Shown piece by piece: positions 1 to 4,758 of a stretch of DNA of 5,558 nucleotides (position 1 is its first letter; every line of letters begins with the position of its first letter). A program made the position numbers and the translations under genes. The notes beneath the pieces were generated by a model. That model ran no database searches and was not told the DNA's origin. It saw only the letters and a list, made by a program, of their open reading frames with translations. The DNA is taken from NCBI GenBank assembly GCA_019695455.1, contig JAEUAC010000420.1, forward strand, positions 1-5,558, given 5' to 3'. The stretch comes from Methylorubrum extorquens. Lineage in GTDB: Bacteria; Pseudomonadota; Alphaproteobacteria; Rhizobiales; Beijerinckiaceae.

Positions 1-140
1 GGCAGGGCGAGCGTCGCGGCCGAGGACAGGCCGAGCGCGAGCAGCCCGGCGACGATCCGGCCCTTGTAGCGGAGCGCGTAGGGCACGAGCGGCCGCAGCG
101 GCCCGAGTCCGGACCGCGTTCGTGTCGAGGCGCCCGCCAT
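1..140 (-). CDS. ABC transporter (permease/ATPase exporter), N-terminal fragment
   Basis: The gene is cut by the left edge; only the first 46 codons are present, read from an ATG at 140-138. The peptide starts MAGASTRTRSGLGPLRPLVP and continues through YALRYKGRIVAGLLALGLSS into an Ala/Leu-rich stretch. This is the usual start of a fused half-transporter of the MsbA/exporter type: a short basic cytoplasmic leader, a 'PLVPYALRYKGRI' amphipathic elbow and the beginning of the first membrane helix (from about residue 30). The nucleotide-binding domain would lie outside the window, so substrate and family cannot be fixed. A GGAG (minus strand, 147-144) sits just before the ATG and supports this start. 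It is divergent from rpmE, an arrangement I associate with Hyphomicrobiales. The alternative is another multi-span membrane protein with a similar leader. Confidence 0.72.
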   Translation of the reverse strand, partial: MAGASTRTRSGLGPLRPLVPYALRYKGRIVAGLLALGLSSAATLAL

Positions 141-172
141 GCTCTCCATCTTCGGGCGACCGCGGTCGCGCC

Positions 173-201
173 TTGTTCGTTGGCCCAGGCGCTGTTATAG
201 G
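173..201 (+). promoter_or_regulatory. Candidate sigma-70-type promoter of rpmE
   Basis: TTGTTC at 173-178 and TATAGG at 196-201 are separated by exactly 17 bases, matching the first three bases of the -35 consensus and four of six at -10. Transcription would start near 208, leaving a leader of about 70 bases before the GTG at 279. TATAGG sits in one of the few AT-richer spots of the gap. An inverted repeat AGGCGC-N8-GCGCCT (187-206) brackets the -10. Prediction by eye only. Confidence 0.42.
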
Positions 202-266
202 CGCCTCGATCCGAGACATGAAGTACGGCCGGTCGCCGCGGCAAGCGGACGGTCCGGTCGTTGCCC

Positions 267-272
267 GAGGAG
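267..272 (+). promoter_or_regulatory. Ribosome binding site that fixes the rpmE start
   Basis: GAGGAG ends six bases before the GTG at 279, which is ideal spacing. An in-frame TTG at 261 would add six residues but would place this Shine-Dalgarno sequence inside the coding region and has no comparable motif in front of it. GTG 279 is therefore preferred. Confidence 0.75.
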
Positions 273-278
273 CCCGTC

Positions 279-551
279 GTGGCCGAGAACAACCAGAAAG
301 CCATCAAGATCGAGAAGGCGGACAAGAACGCCATCCCGCATCCCGACTACCACTTCATCAAGGTGGTCATGACGAACGGCACCGAGTTCACGACCCGCTC
401 GACCATGGGCGCGCCCGGCGACACGCTGAACCTCGACATCGATCCGAACACGCACCCGGCCTGGACCGGTGGCCAGCAGCAGCTGATGGACCGCGGCGGC
501 CGCCTGTCGCGCTTCAACTCGCGCTTCGGCAATCTCGGCCTCAAGAAGTAG
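279..551 (+). CDS. rpmE: 50S ribosomal protein L31 (zinc-independent, C- type)
   Basis: This encodes a 90-residue large-subunit ribosomal protein, which in known structures helps bridge the 50S subunit to the 30S head. The diagnostic L31 core is present: HPDYH (21-25), a TTRST strand (38-42), LDIDPNTHPAWTGG (52-65) and DRGGRLSRFNSRFG (71-84). There is no cysteine at all, so the zinc-binding CxxC arrangement of E. coli L31 is absent and this is a C- form, common in alphaproteobacteria. Oddly, about 15 extra residues rich in Lys and Asn (ENNQKAIKIEKADKN) precede the HPDYH motif, where E. coli L31 has only five residues before its matching HP. The GTG start is chosen because GAGGAG lies six bases upstream. 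It is monocistronic, divergent from an ABC exporter and convergent with an aldo/keto reductase. Family identity is very secure. Confidence 0.96.
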   Translation: MAENNQKAIKIEKADKNAIPHPDYHFIKVVMTNGTEFTTRSTMGAPGDTLNLDIDPNTHPAWTGGQQQLMDRGGRLSRFNSRFGNLGLKK

Positions 552-567
552 GTCCCGCCCCGCTCGG

Positions 568-583
568 GCCGGCGCAAGCCGGC
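568..583 (+). terminator. GC hairpin after rpmE (candidate terminator)
   Basis: GCCGGC-GCAA-GCCGGC forms a perfect 6-bp stem closed by a GNRA-type GCAA tetraloop, 16 bases after the rpmE stop. No T-run follows, as is frequent in very GC-rich genomes, so intrinsic termination is plausible but unproven. Confidence 0.45.
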
Positions 584-612
584 ACCGCCCGGGTCTCGAC
601 CGGCTCCCCTGC

Positions 613-632
613 GCCCCGGCCTTCGCCGGGGC
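613..632 (-). terminator. GC hairpin after the aldo/keto reductase gene (candidate terminator)
   Basis: GCCCCGGC (613-620) and GCCGGGGC (625-632) form a perfect 8-bp stem with a 4-base loop. The hairpin begins 12 bases past the minus-strand stop at 645. It could act on both converging transcripts. There is no T-tract on either side. Confidence 0.5.
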
Positions 633-644
633 AGTCGCTGGGGT

Positions 645-1652
645 TCAGAGCCGGACCGGACGCCCCTCCAGCGGGTAGGCCGGGTCCGAATAGCCGGGCG
701 TGGACGGATGCCCGGCCGGCACGAGCCCATCGACCAGCGTCTCGTCCTCCTGCGTGAACCGATAGGCGAGGGCGCCGGCATAGCTGCGCCACTGCTCCTC
801 GGTCCGCGGACCGGCCACGAAGCCCGTGACGAGCCGGTTCGCCAGGAGCCAGCCGACCGCGAACGCGACGGCCGTCGTGCCCCTCGCCTCCGCGTGGTCC
901 CGCAGCCGCCGCGCGATGGCGAGCGATTCCGGGCGCCATTCCGTCTCCAGCATCCGCTTGTCGGCCCGTCCCGCCCGGCTCTCGGCAGGCGCGGCCGCGC
1001 CCGGCTCGTACTTGGCCGTGAGCACGCCGCGCGCCAGCGGGCTGTAGGGGAAGACGCCGAGCCCGTAATGGCCGCAGGCCGGCAGGTGCTCGATCTCGGG
1101 CATCCTGTTCAGCGCGTTGTAATAGGGCTGGCTCACGACCGGACGGTCGATGCCCTGCTCGTCCGCCAGACGGCAGATCTCGGCGACGCGCCAGCCCCGG
1201 TAGTTGGAGACCCCGACATGGCGGATCTTGCCGGCCCGGACGAGGTCGGCCAGCGCCCGCACGGTCTCGCCGAGCGGCGTCTCGTGGTCCTCCTTGTGCA
1301 GGTAGAGGATGTCGATGTGGTCGAGCCCGAGCCGCCGGAGGCTCGCCTCGCAGCCCGCCATCACGTGCCGCCGCGACAGGCCGCGATCGTTCGGGCCGGC
1401 TCCCGTCGGGTTCGCGAGCTTGGTCGCGACCACCCAATGCGACCGCTCCGGCGCCACCGCCCGGCCGACGATCTCCTCCGACCGGCCGTCCGTGTAGGCG
1501 TCCGCCGTGTCGACGAAGTTCACGCCCGCGTCCCGGGCCGCCGCCATGATGCGGGCGGCCGTCGGTTCGTCCGTCGGCCCGCCGAACATCATCGTGCCGA
1601 GGCAGATGGGCGAGACCTTCAGGCCCGAGCGGCCAAGAGTGCGATAATCCAT
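645..1652 (-). CDS. Aldo/keto reductase family oxidoreductase
   Basis: This is a 335-residue cytoplasmic NAD(P)H-dependent oxidoreductase with the (beta/alpha)8 fold, expected to reduce aldehydes or ketones to alcohols; the substrate cannot be read from the sequence. The full catalytic tetrad is visible: Asp48 and Tyr53 in FVDTADAYTDGRSE (46-59), Lys78 in VVATKLANP and His119 in LYLHKED. Other family marks are LGRSGLKVSPICLGTM at the N-terminus, GKIRHVGVSNY (141-151), Gln175, YSPLARGVLTAKY (203-215) and the cofactor-binding GPRTEEQ (281-287). Length matches the YajO/Tas/YghZ-like AKRs. The ATG at 1652 has a perfect AGGAGG six bases upstream, and no better start exists. It is transcribed alone: a hairpin separates it from the membrane-protein operon upstream, and it converges on rpmE. 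No regulator is adjacent. Confidence 0.94.
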   Translation of the reverse strand: MDYRTLGRSGLKVSPICLGTMMFGGPTDEPTAARIMAAARDAGVNFVDTADAYTDGRSEEIVGRAVAPERSHWVVATKLANPTGAGPNDRGLSRRHVMAGCEASLRRLGLDHIDILYLHKEDHETPLGETVRALADLVRAGKIRHVGVSNYRGWRVAEICRLADEQGIDRPVVSQPYYNALNRMPEIEHLPACGHYGLGVFPYSPLARGVLTAKYEPGAAAPAESRAGRADKRMLETEWRPESLAIARRLRDHAEARGTTAVAFAVGWLLANRLVTGFVAGPRTEEQWRSYAGALAYRFTQEDETLVDGLVPAGHPSTPGYSDPAYPLEGRPVRL

Positions 1653-1658
1653 GAGCGT

Positions 1659-1664
1659 CCTCCT
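1659..1664 (-). promoter_or_regulatory. Strong ribosome binding site of the aldo/keto reductase
   Basis: On the minus strand AGGAGG lies exactly six bases before the ATG at 1652. It confirms the start and predicts efficient translation. I saw no convincing -35/-10 pair in the remaining 70 bases up to the hairpin at 1736. Confidence 0.8.
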
Positions 1665-1735
1665 GGCGCGGACCCTAGCGCGCGGAGGCCATCCCCTCCA
1701 CCACCCTTCGGACGGTCCCCGTTCGGGTCACGGGA

Positions 1736-1758
1736 GAGGATCCGCGTGGCGGATCCTC
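1736..1758 (-). terminator. Hairpin terminator of the two-gene membrane operon
   Basis: GAGGATCCGC (1736-1745) and GCGGATCCTC (1749-1758) are perfect inverted repeats forming a 10-bp stem with a 3-base loop. It starts 10 bases after the minus-strand stop at 1769. Only a weak pyrimidine stretch (TCCC) follows on the minus strand, with no true T-run. It is the longest perfect hairpin I found in the window, and its position argues that the operon ends here and that the aldo/keto reductase has its own promoter. Confidence 0.62.
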
Positions 1759-1768
1759 GTCGGGCTCT

Positions 1769-2407
1769 TCAGATGGCGCCCTTGAACCAGACGCAGTTCG
1801 TGTAGGCCTTCGTCGGGTCGAGGTTCGGGCGGGACTTGGCCTGCGGCAGGGCGCGGCCGTTCTCGCCGAGGTCGACCGTGACCTTGGACGTGCCGTCGAG
1901 CTGCTCCGAATAGTAGCAATACTGGTGCAGCGGCCATTTCTGCTCGGACGAGGTGAAGTTCCACCCGGTCACGACCTGCCCCTGGCTGAACGGGACGTTC
2001 TTGAACACCGTGAAGTTCGTCAGCACGGCCGCCTTCGAATCCGGCGTCGCGCCGGCGCCGAGCTGGGCGGCCGACGGCGTCGGAACGTCGGTCGCGCCGC
2101 TTCCGCCGCCGACCGCGACCCGCGAATCCGGGTCGAGCTTGACCGTTCCCTCGGTCTTCAGCGTCAGCCCCTGCAGGGCCTCGGCGACCGCGGACGCGAC
2201 GGTCGCGGCATCGGCCGCCGGTCCGCGCGTCTGCGCCCAGCCCCAGAAGATCGCCCCGATGGCGCAGCCGACCGTGAGGCAGAAGAGGCCGGCGCCCGCG
2301 AGACGCCAGAACGCCGCCTGCGCGTTCTGGATGCGCGCCTCGGACTTGATGCGCGCGTTGACGGCGTTGGCGAGGACGCGGTTCTCCGCGGTGGCGGGAA
2401 TTTCCAT
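1769..2407 (-). CDS. Uncharacterised single-span membrane protein with periplasmic C-terminal domain
   Basis: I do not recognise a family for this 212-residue protein. The N-terminal 35 residues are a charged, probably helical cytoplasmic segment with several Arg and Lys. One hydrophobic helix follows (about 36-58, GAGLFCLTVGCAIGAIFWGW). By the positive-inside rule the rest is periplasmic. Residues 62-127 are Ala/Gly/Thr-rich and low in complexity, including GGGSGATD (100-107), and look like a flexible linker. Residues 128-212 look folded: LTNFTVFKNVPF, VVTGWNF, HQYCYYSEQ and YTNCVWFKGAI. They contain two cysteines (Cys164, Cys205) that could form a disulfide. The gene starts three bases after the stop of the upstream four-helix protein, with only a distant GGAG (about 15 bases), so translational coupling is likely. 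A shared complex with that protein is inferred from topology and spacing. Confidence 0.85.
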   Translation of the reverse strand: MEIPATAENRVLANAVNARIKSEARIQNAQAAFWRLAGAGLFCLTVGCAIGAIFWGWAQTRGPAADAATVASAVAEALQGLTLKTEGTVKLDPDSRVAVGGGSGATDVPTPSAAQLGAGATPDSKAAVLTNFTVFKNVPFSQGQVVTGWNFTSSEQKWPLHQYCYYSEQLDGTSKVTVDLGENGRALPQAKSRPNLDPTKAYTNCVWFKGAI

Positions 2408-2410
2408 GGC

Positions 2411-3643
2411 TTAGCGCCCGGTCTCCACGACCCGGAGCGGGGCGGCGTTCGCCGTCATGGGCTGCGGCGCGTTGGCGGCGGGGCCGGGCGAGACGACGGG
2501 ATGCGGCACGGCGACGGGCGGCGCCGCCGGCGGACGGGCCCGCTCGATCGTCGCGGCGGCCGTCCGCTCGGCCTCGGCCCGGGCCTGGCGCAGGATGTCC
2601 TCCGCGAACGGCTCGAGGATGAACGACCCCGCCTGTTCGTCGAGGATCACGTCGTCCTCGTCCCGCACCCGCTCGATCGACGTGAGCGCCAGCAGCGTCG
2701 AGGCGACCGACGCGCCGATGGCCGGGATGAAGACGAAGAACAGGAGGAAGGAGTGGATCTCCTTGTCCGTCACCTGCTGCGGATCCTTCATGAACACCAT
2801 GGCCGTGAAGGAGTGCAGCTGCGACCGCATGATGGCGTCGCGATAGGCCATGCCGGCCTCGCTCTGCGCCCGGTCGATCGCCGTGCGGTCGAGGGTGGCG
2901 CGCTCCGCCCGGGCGGCGTCGAGCCGCGCGGAGGCGTCCGTCCGGTCCTTCTGGGCGGTGCCGAGGCTGCCCTTCATGGCCTCCGTCCGGGGATCGGTCG
3001 TGCAGCGGGTCCCGGTGACGCGCCGTCCGTCGGCCGTCGTCGACGTGGTGCGGAAGCAGCGCTGCGGGGGCAGGGCGCCGAGCTCCGTGTTGGCGCCCTT
3101 CAGGCGCCGCTCGGCATCCTCGAGCTGCGCGGTCCGCTGCGCGATCACGGCGTCGGCGTCGCGGATCTTGCGGTCGAGCGTGTCGCGGGCGTTGGTCGCG
3201 TCGACGAGCTTCTCGTGCGTCTGCACGGCCTCCGTCAGGCGGGGGCGGAACATGATCTCGCCGAGCTGCGAGACCGACTTGACCGTGACGATCGCGGCCG
3301 CGGCGACGCCGATCGCCGCGATGATGCGGAGCGCCAGCGAGCGCTGCGTCCGGATGGAGACGGCGAGCGGGACGCGGCTGAACTCGATCACGCCGTAGGC
3401 GACGGGCGCCAGCATCATCATCCAGAAGGCGAGCGGGTCGCTGCCGGCATAGATGGAGGCGAAGAGCCAGGCGCCGGCGAGCGAGGTCGCGACGATCACG
3501 CCCTCGCAGCAGAAGGCGAGGATCAGCCGCTTGTAGGAGATCGAGTAGCCGCGCTCGTAGTCGGCGGCCTTGCGCTCGGCGGCCCGGATCTGACGTGGGG
3601 TGGGCGCGCCGGCAGGCGGTGTCAGGGTCGAGGCGTCCGCCAT
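2411..3643 (-). CDS. Uncharacterised four-span membrane protein with periplasmic coiled-coil domain
   Basis: This 410-residue protein has no family I can name with confidence. Predicted order: a basic cytoplasmic N-terminus (Arg/Lys at 17-39), membrane helices at about 40-62, 71-95 and 104-123, a large soluble part (124-297), a fourth helix at 298-320, and a cytoplasmic tail. The tail is acidic then helical (EAGxF..EPFAEDILRQARAEAER region, about 324-368) and ends in a Pro/Ala-rich stretch (371-402). The soluble part has two helical arms with coiled-coil-like heptads (about 136-190 and 221-262). They flank a tip with Cys196 and Cys214, so a periplasmic hairpin closed by a disulfide is plausible. 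The 3-helix/coiled-coil/1-helix order recalls DUF4407-type proteins, but I see no decisive motif. The ATG at 3643 has an AGGA 11 bases upstream, which is rather far. It is the first gene of the operon and lies behind a palindromic operator candidate. Confidence 0.88.
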   Translation of the reverse strand: MADASTLTPPAGAPTPRQIRAAERKAADYERGYSISYKRLILAFCCEGVIVATSLAGAWLFASIYAGSDPLAFWMMMLAPVAYGVIEFSRVPLAVSIRTQRSLALRIIAAIGVAAAAIVTVKSVSQLGEIMFRPRLTEAVQTHEKLVDATNARDTLDRKIRDADAVIAQRTAQLEDAERRLKGANTELGALPPQRCFRTTSTTADGRRVTGTRCTTDPRTEAMKGSLGTAQKDRTDASARLDAARAERATLDRTAIDRAQSEAGMAYRDAIMRSQLHSFTAMVFMKDPQQVTDKEIHSFLLFFVFIPAIGASVASTLLALTSIERVRDEDDVILDEQAGSFILEPFAEDILRQARAEAERTAAATIERARPPAAPPVAVPHPVVSPGPAANAPQPMTANAAPLRVVETGR

Positions 3644-3681
3644 GCTGTCGTGCGTCCTGTGAGCCGCGAGCTTTTCGGCAG

Positions 3682-3693
3682 GCGACGCGTCGC
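3682..3693. repeat. 12-bp perfect palindrome next to the operator
   Basis: GCGACGCGTCGC is its own reverse complement. Its centre is 20 bases, about two helical turns, from the centre of the 14-bp palindrome at 3701-3714. It would lie around the predicted transcription start of the minus-strand operon. It could be a second regulator site, but all-GC/CG palindromes arise easily at this base composition. Confidence 0.35.
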
Positions 3694-3696
3694 GCG

Positions 3697-3726
3697 ATCT
3701 TAACCGATCGGTTACGCTTCCATCAA
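3697..3726 (-). promoter_or_regulatory. Candidate promoter of the two-gene membrane operon
   Basis: On the minus strand TTGATG (3726-3721) and TAAGAT (3702-3697) are separated by 18 bases, each matching four of six consensus bases. Transcription would start near 3690, giving a leader of about 47 bases. The palindrome 3701-3714 fills most of the spacer and touches the -10, so a bound repressor would block RNA polymerase. Predicted by eye. Confidence 0.45.
3701..3714. promoter_or_regulatory. TetR-type operator palindrome
   Basis: TAACCGATCGGTTA is a perfect 14-bp palindrome in the gap between two divergent genes. The core ACCGATCGGT, flanked by A/T, resembles operators of TetR-family repressors such as the ACC-N4-GGT pattern of the NemR box. 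It overlaps the candidate promoter of the minus-strand membrane operon. It may also cover a weak plus-strand -35 (TTAACC, 3700-3705, 16 bases before ATCAAT) for the EamA gene, so one regulator could control both directions. No regulator gene is present in the window. The palindrome is seen directly; its regulator class is inferred. Confidence 0.6.
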
Positions 3727-3789
3727 TCGCCCGACCCCCGCCGGCTCCGCCGCTTCTGGTCGCATGATGAATCCCGGACCGATCCGCCG

Positions 3790-4689
3790 ATGCGCCTCCT
3801 CGCGTTCCTCGCCATGGCCACCGTCTGGGGCTTCACCTGGATCGCCGCCCGCTGGGCGACGGAGGCGGCGCCGCCCGTCCTCGTCGCGGGCACCCGCCTC
3901 GTCATCGCCTCCTGCGCCTTCGGCATCCTGTGCGTGATCGCCCGCATCCCGCCGCGCATCGGCCGTTACCGGCGGCTCGTCGCGGCGTCGCTCCTCGTCA
4001 ACACGGGGTGCTACTCGCTCCTCTTCTGGGGCGTGGCGCACGCGCCGACGGGGCTCTCGGCCGTCGTCAACATGGCCCTGATCCCGGTCTTCTCCATGCT
4101 GCTCGGGGCGGCCTACGGCCAGGAGCGGATCACGACCCGCCGGCTCCTCTCCGTCGCGCTGGGCGCGGTCGGCCTCGCGATCCTGTTCGCGAGCCGGGGC
4201 TCGTCGGGGCCGGGCGACGGCGGCACGGTCGCGCTCGGGCTCGGCGCCATCGTGCTCGCGACCCTCTCCTACGCCTGGGGCGCCGTGGTCTCGAAGCCGC
4301 TCGTCGGGGCCTACCCGCCCCTCTCGGTCGCGTTCTGGGAATCGCTCATCGGCGGGATCGCCCTCCTGGTCGTCTCGGCGGTGATCGAGCGGCCGGGCCT
4401 CGCCGACCTCGCCGCGCTCGCCCAGGGCCGGGCGCTCGCCGGGCTCGCCTTCCTGGTCCTCGGCGGGTCGCTCGTCGGCTTCCTCGTCTATCTCTGGCTC
4501 CTGCGGGAATGGGGGGCGTTCCGGGCGGGGCTCTACGCCTTCGTGTCGCCCGCCGTCGCGGTCGCGCTCGGCGTCGCGCTGCAGGGCGAGCAGGTCGGCC
4601 CGACGGAGATCCTGGGCATGGTCGTCATGTTCGCCGCGACCGCCCTCGTGGTCCGGCCGGAGACGGCGGTCGCGCCCGCCCGGCGGTGA
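3790..4689 (+). CDS. EamA/DMT-superfamily permease (probable metabolite exporter)
   Basis: This 299-residue inner-membrane protein has the usual length and ten-helix plan of the drug/metabolite transporter superfamily, made of two repeated EamA halves. First half, about 1-135: ATVWGFTWIAARWA (10-23) is the classic 'WG' opening, followed by P28 and the R36 of AGTRL, then HAPTGLSAVVNMALIPVF (84-101) and the ERIT loop (112-115). The second half repeats this pattern, with SYAWGAVVSK near its start and AGLYAFVSPAVAVALGVALQ then GEQVGPTEILGM near its end. Substrate is not predictable; relatives export amino acids, nucleotides or drugs. ATG 3790 is chosen because it begins helix 1 directly. The frame stays open upstream to 3595, but that part crosses the divergent promoter region and is not membrane-like. 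No good Shine-Dalgarno precedes it. It may share the operator at 3701 with the divergent operon, and it converges on a methyltransferase gene. Confidence 0.92.
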   Translation: MRLLAFLAMATVWGFTWIAARWATEAAPPVLVAGTRLVIASCAFGILCVIARIPPRIGRYRRLVAASLLVNTGCYSLLFWGVAHAPTGLSAVVNMALIPVFSMLLGAAYGQERITTRRLLSVALGAVGLAILFASRGSSGPGDGGTVALGLGAIVLATLSYAWGAVVSKPLVGAYPPLSVAFWESLIGGIALLVVSAVIERPGLADLAALAQGRALAGLAFLVLGGSLVGFLVYLWLLREWGAFRAGLYAFVSPAVAVALGVALQGEQVGPTEILGMVVMFAATALVVRPETAVAPARR

Positions 4690-4702
4690 CGCGCCGCCTC
4701 GT

Positions 4703-4718
4703 GCGCCGTTCGGGGCGC
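4703..4718 (+). terminator. Small GC hairpin after the EamA gene (weak terminator candidate)
   Basis: GCGCC (4703-4707) pairs with GGCGC (4714-4718) around a 6-base loop, 13 bases after the stop. The stem is only five base pairs and no T-run follows, so chance is a serious alternative. Confidence 0.25.
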
Positions 4719-4738
4719 GAAGGGTCGGATTCGACGAC

Positions 4739-4754
4739 GCCGGCGGGCACCGGC
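4739..4754 (-). terminator. Small GC hairpin after the methyltransferase gene (weak terminator candidate)
   Basis: GCCGG (4739-4743) pairs with CCGGC (4750-4754) around a 6-base loop, four bases past the minus-strand stop at 4759. It is short, lacks a T-tract and lies in very GC-rich DNA. Confidence 0.25.
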
Positions 4755-4758
4755 CGGG

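Noticed and set aside
193..199. TGTTATA upstream of rpmE as a Zur (zinc regulator) box, since C- type L31 genes are zinc-regulated in some bacteria.
   Set aside because: Only one half-site is present; the mirrored half that makes a Zur box palindromic is missing, and the same bases are explained by the -10 element.
261..278. TTG at 261 as the rpmE start.
   Set aside because: It lies upstream of the GAGGAG ribosome binding site, which is ideally spaced for GTG 279, and has no such site of its own.
541..1437. Long open frame on the minus strand overlapping the aldo/keto reductase.
   Set aside because: It is an out-of-frame shadow of the reductase, rich in Arg, Gly and Pro with no domain sense, while the real frame carries a complete catalytic tetrad and a perfect ribosome binding site.
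708..1805. A 365-codon open frame on the plus strand opposite the aldo/keto reductase.
   Set aside because: Antisense shadow with Arg/Pro-rich composition; it crosses the reductase promoter region and the hairpin at 1736-1758.
1925..3703. A 592-codon open frame on the plus strand opposite the two membrane-protein genes.
   Set aside because: Its product is extremely rich in Arg, Gly and Asp with no recognisable fold, as expected from antisense reading of GC-rich codons. The minus-strand genes show membrane helices, coiled coils and operon spacing.
3700..3727. Plus-strand promoter TTAACC-N16-ATCAAT for the EamA gene.
   Set aside because: The -10 match is only three of six; too weak to list as a feature of its own, though it is mentioned under the operator.
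3595..3789. Upstream extension of the EamA permease to 3595.
   Set aside because: The extra 65 residues are Arg-rich and not membrane-like, and they would cross the divergent promoter and operator. The family normally begins directly at helix 1, as with ATG 3790.
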